64,000 bases of DNA from Actinomyces urinae (lineage in GTDB: Bacteria > Actinomycetota > Actinomycetes > Actinomycetales > Actinomycetaceae), in the NCBI RefSeq assembly GCF_900119695.1, contig NZ_LT632547.1, positions 310,001 to 374,000 on the forward strand, given 5' to 3'. The notes beneath the pieces are model-generated. The model made no database searches. It was not told the origin of the DNA and worked only from the letters and a program-made list of their open reading frames with translations. Numbering within the stretch: the stretch's first letter is position 1; each line of letters begins with the position of its first letter. Below are positions 1-8,846 of the stretch, in pieces. The translations under genes and the position numbers were made by a program.

Positions 1-145
1 TGCGCAACGGCAGCGCAGGTAATCCAGCCTCACAAAAACGAAAATGCTTCATCCGCTAGGCGCCTGGGAAACCGGAGAAACCGGCCTGTAGCAAGTGCGC
101 TACAACGCCTTAACCATTTGCGGAGAATAATATAGTAAATCATAT
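1..145. other. non-coding stretch downstream of pyk
   Basis: No convincing gene is visible here. A 5-bp stem (88-92 with 99-103) is too weak to call. The region lies beyond the probable pyk terminator. Confidence 0.5.
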
Positions 146-180
146 TAATGCCGGGATTGCAAGCAGCAACCCCGGCATTA
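146..180 (-). terminator. hairpin terminator after pyk
   Basis: A perfect 10-bp inverted repeat (146-155 with 171-180, arm TAATGCCGGG) with a 15-nt loop lies 20 bp after the pyk stop. Only a poor T-tract follows on the minus strand, so it may be an imperfect intrinsic terminator. Confidence 0.6.
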
Positions 181-200
181 GCACTCGAATACAGACTGGA

Positions 201-1640
201 CTAGATTCCGCCACCAATCGAATAGTCGACGTCATCGCCAATCGTATGGATACGAAGCGAGTTAGTAGAACCCGGGGTGCCTGGCGGCATGCCAGCCACA
301 ATCACCAGCACATCGCCCACGTCCGCCAACTGTGAAAGCCGCAGGACCTGGTCGACCTGCCACACCATGTCATCCGTATGCTTCACTTCTGGCACTCGAT
401 ACGTCTGAATGCCCCAGGACAGGGCCAACTGGTTTCGAGTGGTCTCAAGCGGAGTGAATGCGAGCATCGGGATCGGTGAACGCAAACGCGACATCTGCCG
501 CGCCGTTGAACCCGACTGAGTAAAGTTCACCAAGAACTTAACATCCAAACGCTCTCCAATTTGCGCAGCTGCCTGGGTCAAGACCGAAGAGTTCGCAACG
601 TTAAACGCGCCGATCGGAGCAATACGCTCGCCGCCGTTTTCCTCAACGTTTTCAATAATGCGGTCCATTGTGCGGACGGCTTCAATCGGGTAGGCGCCAA
701 TCGACGTCTCACCGGAGAGCATCACCGCGTCAGCGCCGTCCAAAATCGCGTTAGCACAGTCAGATGCCTCAGCGCGCGTTGGCCTCGGATTCTTAATCAT
801 CGAATCCATTACCTGCGTTGCAACAATAGCCGGCTTCGCGCGGCGGCGAGCAAGCTCAATCGCACGCTTTTGTACCAGCGGGACCGTCTCGAGTGGCACC
901 TCAACGCCCAAGTCACCACGGGCGACCATGATGCCATCAAACGCTTCCACGATCTCAAGCAAATGCTCAACGGCTTGCGGCTTCTCAATCTTGGCAATTA
1001 CCGGACGGTAAATACCAACCTCTTCCATGACCGCGTGAACATCGTTAATATCCTTGGCATCACGCACAAACGACAGGGCAATGAAATCCGCACCAATGTT
1101 AAGCGCCCAGCGAAGATCTTCCTCATCTTTTTCCGTCAGTGCGGGCACCGAAACAGCCACGCCCGGAAGATTAATGCCCTTGTTGTTCGAAACGTTACCG
1201 GGAACCTCAACGCGAGTCTTCACGTCAGTATCGGTTACCTCAATAACACGAACCGCCACGTTGCCGTCGTCAATCAGCAAACGGTCACCGGGGCGACAGT
1301 CACCTGGAAGCCCCGCAAACGTGGTTGAAACCAATTCCTTCGTTCCCGGCACGTCGCGGGTGGTGATAGTGAAAGTATCACCCACGTTCAAATAGTGCGG
1401 GCCATCCTCAAAACGCCCCAAGCGGATCTTCGGGCCCTGCAAATCAACAAGTACGGCAATCGCACGGCCGGAAGCGCGCGCAGCCTTCCGCACATGCCTA
1501 ATAACTGCTTCGTGGCCCTCTACATCGCCATGGCTCCTGTTAATACGAGCCACATCCATGCCGGCATCCACCAAGGCTTGAATCTGATCAGGACTCTCTG
1601 TTGCCGGGCCAATAGTGCAAACAATCTTAGCTCTACGCAT
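201..1640 (-). CDS. pyk: pyruvate kinase
   Basis: Pyruvate kinase converts phosphoenolpyruvate and ADP to pyruvate and ATP, the last step of cytosolic glycolysis. The 479-aa length is normal for the family. The N-terminus RRAKIVCTIGPAT, the segment VIAKIEKPQAVEHL and the block MVARGDLGVEVPLE are the characteristic TIM-barrel signatures; the B domain lies around residues 70-165 and the allosteric C domain after about 350. The first-helix motif is INRSHG, with Arg where many homologues have Phe or Leu. The gene starts 4 bp after the lgt stop. A TAGAGT element at 1647-1652 sits 6 nt upstream of the ATG, so a leaderless transcript of its own is possible in addition to read-through from trpC-lgt. 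Confidence 0.97.
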   Translation of the reverse strand: MRRAKIVCTIGPATESPDQIQALVDAGMDVARINRSHGDVEGHEAVIRHVRKAARASGRAIAVLVDLQGPKIRLGRFEDGPHYLNVGDTFTITTRDVPGTKELVSTTFAGLPGDCRPGDRLLIDDGNVAVRVIEVTDTDVKTRVEVPGNVSNNKGINLPGVAVSVPALTEKDEEDLRWALNIGADFIALSFVRDAKDINDVHAVMEEVGIYRPVIAKIEKPQAVEHLLEIVEAFDGIMVARGDLGVEVPLETVPLVQKRAIELARRRAKPAIVATQVMDSMIKNPRPTRAEASDCANAILDGADAVMLSGETSIGAYPIEAVRTMDRIIENVEENGGERIAPIGAFNVANSSVLTQAAAQIGERLDVKFLVNFTQSGSTARQMSRLRSPIPMLAFTPLETTRNQLALSWGIQTYRVPEVKHTDDMVWQVDQVLRLSQLADVGDVLVIVAGMPPGTPGSTNSLRIHTIGDDVDYSIGGGI

Positions 1641-1644
1641 ATAA

Positions 1645-2502
1645 CTACTCTACGTTCTCCTCAGTGCGTTCGGGAGCTTCCACGCGAGTCGATGCTCCCC
1701 GTTTACCCGCTATTAAGAATCCAACAATCCCAATAATAATGATTGCGAGTGCCGACCAGGCATTCAAACGCATACCTAAGAAAATCTTCGCGGGATCAAT
1801 CCGAAGATTCTCAATCCAGAACCTGCCAATCGCGTACAGGCTCATATACAAGAAGATCAGCTGGCCGCCCTTGAACTTAACCCTCTTATCGAGGGCAATA
1901 ATGATGAAGGCCATCGAAAGGTTCCAGATCACCTCGTACAAGAAAGTCGGGTGGAACAGCGTACCAGACGCATACCCGGCAGGCAGATGGCGATCATCAA
2001 TCTCCAAACCCCACGGTAGCGTCGTGGCCTTGCCAAATAGCTCCTGATTAAACCAGTTACCAAACCGCCCCATTGCCTGGGCAATAAGGAGCGTAGGCGC
2101 AACCGCATCCGCAAACGGTCCCATACGCTGGCCCGCCCGATGAAGAGCAATTGCAGAACCGATCACGCCGCCAATAACAGCGCCCATGATCGCTATTCCG
2201 CCTTCCCAAATCCGGAAAATCTCCAGCCACTGCCCATTCGGACCAAAATACTTGTATGGCGAAGTAATCACGTGGTACAAACGCGCTCCCACAATCCCGA
2301 ACGGGATTGCCCACAGCGCCACGTCATAAACCAGTTCTGGATTCCCACCGCGTTCCTCGTAACGCTTCTTGGTTAGCAAAACCGCTACCACCATCGCGCA
2401 GGCGATAATAATTCCATACGCCCGAAGGGGAACCGGCCCCAAATACCAAACGCCCTGAGGCGGTGACGGTATTGAAACCGGGAGCAGGGAAATAACACTC
2501 AT
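1645..2502 (-). CDS. lgt: prolipoprotein diacylglyceryl transferase
   Basis: Lgt is an integral membrane enzyme that transfers diacylglycerol from phosphatidylglycerol to the lipobox cysteine of prelipoproteins. The protein has about seven membrane segments. It carries RLYHVITSP, the Lgt signature GRFGNWFNQELFG, and the C-terminal GRFWIENLRID. The reading frame extends upstream into trpC, but the ATG at 2502 (MSVISLLPVSIPSPP) gives 285 aa, the usual length, and avoids that overlap. It follows the trpC-like gene by 46 bp and precedes pyk. The lipoprotein at 44989-45915 would be one of its substrates. Confidence 0.95.
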   Translation of the reverse strand: MSVISLLPVSIPSPPQGVWYLGPVPLRAYGIIIACAMVVAVLLTKKRYEERGGNPELVYDVALWAIPFGIVGARLYHVITSPYKYFGPNGQWLEIFRIWEGGIAIMGAVIGGVIGSAIALHRAGQRMGPFADAVAPTLLIAQAMGRFGNWFNQELFGKATTLPWGLEIDDRHLPAGYASGTLFHPTFLYEVIWNLSMAFIIIALDKRVKFKGGQLIFLYMSLYAIGRFWIENLRIDPAKIFLGMRLNAWSALAIIIIGIVGFLIAGKRGASTRVEAPERTEENVE

Positions 2503-2548
2503 GGATACAAGTTTATCCAGAACCCACTGCGATACGTAGTTGAGAACC

Positions 2549-3415
2549 TCAGTGCGCTTGGTAAAGCAGGGCCTGACGCTCGTGAATTCCCTGCTGAATG
2601 CGCATTTTACGGTCTGCAAGTAGCGCCGGATGTTGGGCAGCCGAGACCATCTCGGCCACCAACCCTCGTGGGTCATGAGCTGAAACTAAAGACTTTCCAA
2701 CCAGTACCGAATCTGCTCCCGCCCGAGCATAAACAAACACATCACGCGGATCACGAACGCCGGACTGAGCAACCGCGATCACATCGGAGGGGATCACATC
2801 GACGATCTCATCGAAATTCGAGCGATCAATCTTCAGATTGTGCAGATTACGCGCATTCACACCAATCGCCTTCGCGCCAGCATCCAAGGCCCGCACCGCC
2901 TCAACCCGCGAATCTACTTCCACCAGGGCAGACATGCCCAAAGACTCGATGCGCTCTATGAAGCCTCGCAAATGAGGTTGATCCAATAGGGCCGCGAAAA
3001 GGAGCACCATGTCAGCACCGTAGGCGCGCGACTCATGAATCTGGTAGGGAGAAATAATGTAATCCTTGCGCAGTATCGGCAGGTCAATAGCGCGCCTCAC
3101 AGCCTGCAAATCTGCCAACGAACCATCGAAATGACGGTTCTCCGTGACACAAGCAACCATGGTTGCTCCCCCATCAACATACTGGCGCGCCAATGCGCCA
3201 GCATCCGGGATCGGAGCAATGTAACCATCGCGCAGATCGCGGCGCTTGATCTCCGCCATAATCGTTACCGCGCCGGGACCTTTGAGGGCACCAAGAGCAT
3301 CGCGCGGCGATGGGGCTTTCAAAGCGCGGCGCTTCATCTCATCCAAACTGACGCGCTGTTCGCGATGGGCAAGTTCGGCCCGCACATCCGCAAGCACAGA
3401 GTTCAGGACGCTCAT
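2549..3415 (-). CDS. trpC: TrpC-like protein (indole-3-glycerol phosphate synthase fold) with altered active site
   Basis: The 288-aa (beta/alpha)8 protein aligns along its length with indole-3-glycerol phosphate synthase, which closes CdRP to indole-3-glycerol phosphate in tryptophan synthesis. By alignment from memory to archaeal and mycobacterial TrpC, Glu55, Lys57, Lys117 (ILRKD), Glu166 (LVEVD), Asn187 and Arg189 are kept. The usual SPSKG loop after EIKR is DLRDG (residues 60-64), and the usual AESG glutamate is Gln217 (AQSG). The start at 3415 follows a strong GGAAGGAGGA ribosome site; the longer frame start at 3466 lacks one. No trpE, trpD, trpB or trpA is in the window, so the gene stands alone before lgt. 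It may be a shifted-function relic of a lost trp operon; normal TrpC activity is not excluded. Confidence 0.8.
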   Translation of the reverse strand: MSVLNSVLADVRAELAHREQRVSLDEMKRRALKAPSPRDALGALKGPGAVTIMAEIKRRDLRDGYIAPIPDAGALARQYVDGGATMVACVTENRHFDGSLADLQAVRRAIDLPILRKDYIISPYQIHESRAYGADMVLLFAALLDQPHLRGFIERIESLGMSALVEVDSRVEAVRALDAGAKAIGVNARNLHNLKIDRSNFDEIVDVIPSDVIAVAQSGVRDPRDVFVYARAGADSVLVGKSLVSAHDPRGLVAEMVSAAQHPALLADRKMRIQQGIHERQALLYQAH

Positions 3416-3499
3416 GGTCTCCTCCTTCCCACCAAGAGTGTCCCAAACCGTGGCGCCGATCACCAAATCCGTTCACTTAGCAGACGCCGATTTGACTAG

Positions 3500-3533
3500 A
3501 AGAGCGGACAGGACCGAAGCCCTGCCCGCTCTT
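3500..3533 (-). terminator. UUCG-capped hairpin between hisI and trpC-like gene
   Basis: In the minus-strand RNA the arms 3521-3533 and 3500-3512 form a 13-bp stem with one G-U pair, extended by two pairs and closed by a UUCG tetraloop. It starts 16 bp after the hisI stop. The following bases are only modestly T-rich. It probably separates the pafA-his unit from trpC-lgt-pyk. Confidence 0.6.
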
Positions 3534-3548
3534 GCTGAAATATTGGTT

Positions 3549-3917
3549 CTAACCCTGGACGGCCGGTAAGGCGCCTCCCTCAAGGAAGCATGATCGCTCA
3601 CCCGTATGGCACGCGGCGCCCACTTGATTTACCTCCACCAAGAGGGCGTCACCATCGCAATCAATACTCACACGCTTTACAAACTGGAAATGCCCAGACG
3701 TGTCTCCCTTACGCCAGTACTCGCTCCTAGAGCGGGACCAGAACGTAACACGACCCTCCGTCAATGTTCGGTGCAAAGCCTCGTCATTCATCCACCCGAC
3801 CATAAGGACTTCCCGAGTATCAAACTGCTGAATGACCGCGGCGAATAAACCGTTCTCATCTCGTTTCAACCTTGCTTTAATAGCAGGATCGAGCTGCGAT
3901 TGCGATGGTGCCTTCAC
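3549..3917 (-). CDS. hisI: phosphoribosyl-AMP cyclohydrolase
   Basis: HisI opens the adenine ring of phosphoribosyl-AMP in the third step of histidine synthesis. It is a Zn2+/Mg2+-dependent cytosolic dimer. The 122-aa protein contains [12 protein letters not shown], the block [18 protein letters not shown], and the metal-binding cysteines in [15 protein letters not shown] and SCF. It is a stand-alone cyclohydrolase without the HisE pyrophosphohydrolase domain. It lies 6 bp after hisF and is the last gene before a stable UUCG hairpin. Confidence 0.96.
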   Translation of the reverse strand: MKAPSQSQLDPAIKARLKRDENGLFAAVIQQFDTREVLMVGWMNDEALHRTLTEGRVTFWSRSRSEYWRKGDTSGHFQFVKRVSIDCDGDALLVEVNQVGAACHTGERSCFLEGGALPAVQG

Positions 3918-3923
3918 TTGTTC

Positions 3924-4703
3924 TTAGAACTTTCCTGAAACCTTGAAACCGGCTTCGGCCAAGGCGCTCTTCACCTGCGCGATCGAGACCTTACCGAAGT
4001 GGAACACCGACGCCGCCAGAACCGCGTTAGCACCAGCGCGCGCAGCCTCAACAAAGTGCTCGACTTCACCCGCACCACCTGAAGCGGTGATCGGCACGTC
4101 CACGGCCTCACGAATCGCGCGCAACAAATCCAGGTCGAAACCGGTCTGCACTCCGTCTGTGTCCATGGATGTCAGGAGGATCTCACCAACGCCACGAGCC
4201 GCGGCATCCTTCGCCCAGCCCACAGCATCAATTCCGGTAGACTTTGAACCACCGTGCGTAGTTACCTCATAGCCAGACGGGGTAGAAACACCCTCCGTGC
4301 AACGGCGCGCATCCAAAGCAAGGATGACCTTATCGGAGCCGAAACGCTGCGACAGCTCATCCAAAACATCCGGACGATCGATCGCAGCAGAATTCACCGA
4401 AACCTTATCCACTCCCGCATCGAACAGACGCTGAGCGTCCTCCACGTTGCGGATACCCCCGCCCACTGCGAAAGGAATTGAGACAAGACCCGCAACCTTA
4501 GCAACTAGATCAACCATAGTGTCACGGCCCTCGGTCGTGGCCGAGATGTCAAGGAATGTAAGCTCGTCGGCGCCCGCATCAACATATGCGGACGCAAGCT
4601 GCGCGGGGTCACCAGCGTCCTTCAGATGAACGAAGTTAACGCCCTTCACCACGCGCCCATTCTTAACGTCTAGACACGGAATGATTTTAATAAATTCGTT
4701 CAT
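3924..4703 (-). CDS. hisF: imidazole glycerol phosphate synthase cyclase subunit
   Basis: HisF uses ammonia from HisH to turn PRFAR into imidazole glycerol phosphate and AICAR. The 259-aa (beta/alpha)8 barrel shows both catalytic aspartates, in [15 protein letters not shown] (Asp11 type) and ILALDARR (Asp130 type), with phosphate-binding segments VGGGIRN and TASGGAG. The start ATG overlaps the FKBP-like stop by ATGA and has a GGAGGT ribosome site. hisH and hisA are not in the window, so the histidine pathway is split over the chromosome. Confidence 0.97.
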   Translation of the reverse strand: MNEFIKIIPCLDVKNGRVVKGVNFVHLKDAGDPAQLASAYVDAGADELTFLDISATTEGRDTMVDLVAKVAGLVSIPFAVGGGIRNVEDAQRLFDAGVDKVSVNSAAIDRPDVLDELSQRFGSDKVILALDARRCTEGVSTPSGYEVTTHGGSKSTGIDAVGWAKDAAARGVGEILLTSMDTDGVQTGFDLDLLRAIREAVDVPITASGGAGEVEHFVEAARAGANAVLAASVFHFGKVSIAQVKSALAEAGFKVSGKF

Positions 4704-5707
4704 GAGGTGACCTCCTCTGATTCGGTAGTTAACGGCGTCAGTGTACCGCCTTCACCCTGTGCCGCGATAATGTCGATCACCATAGTTACAGCACCGTCCC
4801 CCAACGCCATCTCCGATGGAATCGTCAGAGCAAGACGCGAGCCCACCCGCTGATCAGTTAGAGCAACCCGCACCCCGGGCATGGCTTCGGCTAAATTAAT
4901 GGCTTTTGGGATACCTTTCCACCAGGTTGAATCTTGAACCACAGAATCAGTCCAGTTGGCACGCACAAATTGAACCAAAACACTGTCGGTATTTTTAACC
5001 TGAATTCCGTCGCCGCGTACCAGCATTTGGACTATCAAATCATCGGGTGGATCGCCTGGATCATGTGAGATGTTCGGGCCGGTATCGGTCATAGTCACTT
5101 TAAGAGGACTATCCTCTCCCTCTACTACCTCACCGGACGCGGCCGAATGGAGCACGTCCACCACGTTCACTTCCGTTCCCAGCTCACCGCCGCGTGAAAC
5201 GGGCCGGACAAAAAGTACTCGTGAGCCCTCGGGCTTGCCCACAACGCCAGCCAAGAGTGCCTCGTCGAAAGAATCTGGCGAAGCCAGTCCAACCTGGACC
5301 GATGGGTGGCTCGATTCATCCACCGCTCTTCCCGTTGCACCATCAAATGACCAGATCGCGACGATAAGCGGTGAATCAGCAGTGATTTCCCGTCCCGATC
5401 CCTGTTCCAACAGCTCTACCTTTTCTGAAGAGACCGATACTGAACCGGATATAGAAAGAGTTGGGATGCGCCCAACCGTTCCCGACACCTGAATCTTGTC
5501 GCGCCACGTCTCGGCGGCCTGAGAATCTTCTTCGATCCGGTAATGCTGCACGACGAAAATGGTTAACGTGATCACTAGCAGAACAAGAACGCCAAGTGCC
5601 TCACGCCAATAGCGCAAGATACGCCGATGTAGCTTATTACGCTGCTGCATTCGAGACGGCAAGCTCGGCGAACCTGTTGCCGCCTTCTCGACTTGGTCTT
5701 TGCTCAT
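4700..5707 (-). CDS. membrane-anchored, degenerate FKBP-type peptidyl-prolyl isomerase-like protein
   Basis: The 335-aa protein has a basic cytoplasmic N-terminus and one membrane segment at about residues 37-56. Two extracytoplasmic regions follow, and the second (about 235-330) resembles an FKBP domain. Recognisable FKBP marks are [28 protein letters not shown] and ALGDG. The aspartate of the DSS motif is kept, but the PGW tryptophan at the floor of the active site is Val (MPGVRV), so prolyl isomerase activity is doubtful. It overlaps pafA upstream and hisF downstream by four bases each (ATGA), so it is co-translated with them. FKBP-like genes after pafA are common in Actinomycetota. A chaperone-like role is inferred only. 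Confidence 0.75.
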   Translation of the reverse strand: MSKDQVEKAATGSPSLPSRMQQRNKLHRRILRYWREALGVLVLLVITLTIFVVQHYRIEEDSQAAETWRDKIQVSGTVGRIPTLSISGSVSVSSEKVELLEQGSGREITADSPLIVAIWSFDGATGRAVDESSHPSVQVGLASPDSFDEALLAGVVGKPEGSRVLFVRPVSRGGELGTEVNVVDVLHSAASGEVVEGEDSPLKVTMTDTGPNISHDPGDPPDDLIVQMLVRGDGIQVKNTDSVLVQFVRANWTDSVVQDSTWWKGIPKAINLAEAMPGVRVALTDQRVGSRLALTIPSEMALGDGAVTMVIDIIAAQGEGGTLTPLTTESEEVTS

Positions 5708-7092
5708 GCGAAACTCGCTAACCCAGTATCCTGCTCGGCAATCAACTCCAGAATTCTATCCGCATCTCTATCAGCAACCGCGAACGGATCGGACAAAACC
5801 ACGTGAGGTGCGCGTTGGTCATCCAAGCGCAAGTGAAGCCAGTCCGCCCCCAGCTGACGTTTGGCGTCCTCTGCTGCAGCAATCACCCGGCCGCGAATAT
5901 GGGCCCGCGTGGTCGCAGGAGGAAACGACTTTGCTTTGTGCACTTCGGCCGGGTCGGTCAGGCGAACCATCTGACCCGATACCTCTAAGCGCGTGCGAAA
6001 ACCTGCCGTGATGTCGTGATAAGCAAGCTCTAGGCGCGCCACTCGTGGGTCATCCAGGCCGCAGTTGGCACGCTCAATAAACCTGGTAAACAGGCGCTCC
6101 TTTATTGCCCAATCCAATTCCGTTGCTACGCTACTGTGATCGCCCGACTCCACCGCATCGAGCGCGCGGTCCCACAGATCCAGCATTTGCAAAGTAAGTG
6201 GGGAGGCATCCGCCGTATCAACCACCGCAAGGGCCCTGCGCTTTAGTTCTCGCTGAAGCTGGGCCACACTCATCCTTTTTCCATCAACCAGCTCCACCTC
6301 GATATTTGAACCCAGCTCGAAATCAATCTGGCTAATCACCTTCATCGGATCTTTGAGCGCCAAATCTGCGATACGCACGCCCGCCTCAACTGCGGACAAA
6401 ATGAGGTGGGTCATCACTACTTTTACTGCAGTTGAGCTCTCCGAAACATTCGTATCACCCACGATTACGTGCATTCTCCGGTACTCGCCCGGATTAGCAA
6501 GTGGCTCATCTCGCGTATTAATTATAGGGCGAGAATTAGTAGTAGCTGCAGAAACCGGGTCATCCATAAACCGAGCACGCGGCGAATACCCCAGCCGAGG
6601 CACTCCATCGCGATGAATGTGACCCGCACCCGTCACAATCTGCCTCGTCACAAAAAACGACACCAGTGCATCAGCCACATCCCTAAAGTTGCGGTTACGA
6701 CGAAGCAGGTAGTTCTCATGGCAACCAAACGAGTTGCCCGCGGCGTCCTCATTCGTGGAAAACAAATGAATACGTCCAGCGCTCCCTCGTTGATCAAGCG
6801 CCCTGTTTGCCACATCGGCAAACTCGGCGAACAGGGATTCGCCCGCACGCACCTGCAAAAGCAAGTCTTCAACCCGGTCGCACTCCGCCGTAGCGAACTC
6901 TGGATGCGCGCCCACATCCAAATACAGCCTGCCTCCGTTGCGCCAAAACACATTCGTTGAACGCCCCGCCTTGATCAGCGGTTCAAACAATAGATGTGCG
7001 GCCTCTTCAGCAGACAGCGGAGCATCCCCGCTACCCGTTGGGGCGCAAGTAATGCCGTACTCGGTCTCGATCCCAAAAATTCTACGATTCAA
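5704..7092 (-). CDS. pafA: Pup--protein ligase
   Basis: PafA uses ATP to link the C-terminal glutamate of Pup to lysines of target proteins. The 462-aa glutamine-synthetase-like fold starts NRRIFGIETEYGIT, with the metal-binding glutamates of the GxETExG motif. Other family blocks are LYLDVGAHPEFAT (with the catalytic-base Asp region), GNSFGCHENYLL and VARLELAYHDI. It lies 21 bp after pup and is fused by ATGA overlap to the FKBP-like gene. In many actinobacteria prcB and prcA sit between pup and pafA; here they do not. It is not a second Dop, because Dop with its extra loop is encoded just upstream. Confidence 0.96.
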   Translation of the reverse strand: MNRRIFGIETEYGITCAPTGSGDAPLSAEEAAHLLFEPLIKAGRSTNVFWRNGGRLYLDVGAHPEFATAECDRVEDLLLQVRAGESLFAEFADVANRALDQRGSAGRIHLFSTNEDAAGNSFGCHENYLLRRNRNFRDVADALVSFFVTRQIVTGAGHIHRDGVPRLGYSPRARFMDDPVSAATTNSRPIINTRDEPLANPGEYRRMHVIVGDTNVSESSTAVKVVMTHLILSAVEAGVRIADLALKDPMKVISQIDFELGSNIEVELVDGKRMSVAQLQRELKRRALAVVDTADASPLTLQMLDLWDRALDAVESGDHSSVATELDWAIKERLFTRFIERANCGLDDPRVARLELAYHDITAGFRTRLEVSGQMVRLTDPAEVHKAKSFPPATTRAHIRGRVIAAAEDAKRQLGADWLHLRLDDQRAPHVVLSDPFAVADRDADRILELIAEQDTGLASFA

Positions 7093-7113
7093 AACAGCTC
7101 CAGCCGACCCGGC

Positions 7114-7287
7114 CTACTCGCCACCCTTTTGTACAAAACCCTGCACGAACTTTTGCGCATCCGTTTCTAAAACCGAATCGATCTCATCCAAGAGGTCATC
7201 AATGCTACTGCCCTGAGCCTGTACCTGACCTGCCTCCTGAATCTCATCCTCACTATTGTCGCCCGCAGGCGCGAATTTCTGTGCCAT
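7114..7287 (-). CDS. pup: prokaryotic ubiquitin-like protein Pup
   Basis: This 57-aa gene encodes the small disordered tag that PafA attaches to proteins. The N-terminus MAQKFAPAGDNSEDE is acidic and disordered. The C-terminal half carries the conserved IDDLLDEIDSVLE helix region and QKFVQGFVQKGGE. The last three residues are Gly-Gly-Glu rather than Gly-Gly-Gln, so the tag is ready for ligation without Dop deamidation. The start has an AAGGAG ribosome site at the end of dop, two bases upstream of which dop stops. No proteasome subunit gene follows. Confidence 0.95.
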   Translation of the reverse strand: MAQKFAPAGDNSEDEIQEAGQVQAQGSSIDDLLDEIDSVLETDAQKFVQGFVQKGGE

Positions 7288-7289
7288 GA

Positions 7290-8846
7290 TTACTCCTTGC
7301 CACTATCAAACAAACCAATAAGAGACTGTGCACCCTCATCTAATACGCGCATCAAATCCTGATTCCCAGCCTGATTTGGATCTGGCAACGGGATGCGCAC
7401 CAAACGATCTTGGCCCGCCTGATCCACCACCAGCGACGTCCATGAAGCCTTCACGACCTCCGGAATCAAACTAATCGCTTTGCCCCGAACCCACGCGCGC
7501 GTGTTACGCGGAGGCTCAACCAAAGCACGTGCAACGTCTTCAGCTGAAAACAGCCGTCGTACGCGGCGCGCTCGATCCAAAGCCGCTACCAGCGACCTTC
7601 CCGGACGCAAATCCGCCCACTGTAAATCCATCGCGCGAAGGCGCGGATCGTCCCACGTGGTGCCTAAGCGTTCCATCTGTCGTTCAAGCAAGAGGTACTT
7701 CGCCACCCACTCAACGTCAGCCGACACACTTGCCAGATCCGTCTCTAGGCCATCCAGAACGCATTCCCATTCCCTGCAAATGGCCTCGTCACCCTCATCT
7801 AACTGAAGATGAGAGCGCACGAAATCTAAATACTTCCGCTGCAACTGGGGCGCAGTCACTGCCTCGCCCGACTTCAAACGAATCAACCTAGTCATCGAAA
7901 CATCGTGAGAAACATCCCACGCTGTCTGTACATCATCCTGATCCAGTGCAAGCGAATCAATGGTGAGGTCGAGATCTCCCTCGAGTGCGCGCAAAACCAA
8001 CGACGTAGTGCCCAGGCGCAAATACGTTGAAACGTCGAACTGATTCGCGTCCCCATTAATCACGTGGAAACGCCGGAACTGGTGATGATCGGCGTGTGGC
8101 TCATCCCGTGTATTCACAATCGGACGGTTGAACGTGGTTTCAAGGCCAACCGAATTCTCAACGAAATCTGCACGAGCCGAAATCTGAAAACCAGGCTTTT
8201 GCGAATGCTGGCCCAGCCCCACGCGCCCCGACCCGCAAATCACCGGGCGCGTCACCAGGAACGGAATCATCGCGCGCGTGATGTCGTCAAAATCAACATC
8301 GCGACTCACCTGATAGTTCTCATGAGTGCCGTATGCCGCGCCCTTGCCATCCGTGTTGTTCTTATACAAAACCAGTTCCGTACCCGCCTGTGCGCACGCT
8401 TCCATTACGCGAGTTGCCAGTAGATCTCCCGCCCTGTCATAAAGCACCGCATCCAGCGCAGACGCAGTTTCTGGGCTCGAATACTCCGGGTGCGCATGAT
8501 CCACATAAAACCGCGCGCCATTTGAAAGAACTACGGAAGTTGCGCGCTGCATAAAGCGTTCATACTCGCCCGGACGATCCTCAAAGCTCACGCCTCCCGG
8601 CGGTGCCAACCGGTAGGGATCATCGGTAAGCATCGAGGGGTGTGCCGCCGCCCTCTGTAAACGGTATCCGCGCGCATCATTTAACGGGTCCTCACCCGAA
8701 TAGTCCCAACGCACCACCTCGCCAATGGAAACCGAAGCGGCGTATTCCTCAACAGCAGTAGCCGACAGCACCACGGGATTCGCGCTCGGATCATTGGCAT
8801 CCGTTATCCCGAACTCAGTTTCTGTACCCAAAACCCGGTTAGTCAT
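7290..8846 (-). CDS. dop: depupylase Dop
   Basis: Dop hydrolyses the isopeptide bond between Pup and substrates; where Pup ends in Gln it also deamidates it. The 518-aa PafA paralogue begins NRVLGTETEFGIT with the metal-binding glutamates. The insert at about residues 35-80 matches the Dop-loop position absent from PafA. YVDHAHPEYSSPE, GAAYGTHENYQVSRD and RDEPHADHHQFRRFHVI are family blocks. The start overlaps the ATPase gene by 8 bp. As Pup here ends in Glu, depupylation is the likely remaining role. Confidence 0.96.
   Translation of the reverse strand: MTNRVLGTETEFGITDANDPSANPVVLSATAVEEYAASVSIGEVVRWDYSGEDPLNDARGYRLQRAAAHPSMLTDDPYRLAPPGGVSFEDRPGEYERFMQRATSVVLSNGARFYVDHAHPEYSSPETASALDAVLYDRAGDLLATRVMEACAQAGTELVLYKNNTDGKGAAYGTHENYQVSRDVDFDDITRAMIPFLVTRPVICGSGRVGLGQHSQKPGFQISARADFVENSVGLETTFNRPIVNTRDEPHADHHQFRRFHVINGDANQFDVSTYLRLGTTSLVLRALEGDLDLTIDSLALDQDDVQTAWDVSHDVSMTRLIRLKSGEAVTAPQLQRKYLDFVRSHLQLDEGDEAICREWECVLDGLETDLASVSADVEWVAKYLLLERQMERLGTTWDDPRLRAMDLQWADLRPGRSLVAALDRARRVRRLFSAEDVARALVEPPRNTRAWVRGKAISLIPEVVKASWTSLVVDQAGQDRLVRIPLPDPNQAGNQDLMRVLDEGAQSLIGLFDSGKE

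Noticed and set aside
88-103. Short hairpin at the window start
   Set aside because: A 5-bp stem without T-tract is expected by chance.
561-1328. 255-aa plus-strand frame opposite pyk
   Set aside because: It is the antisense shadow of a clear pyk gene; there is no ribosome site or family match.
7093-7289. Possible prcB/prcA remnants near pup
   Set aside because: The space holds only pup and short spacers; no beta or alpha proteasome fragment is seen.
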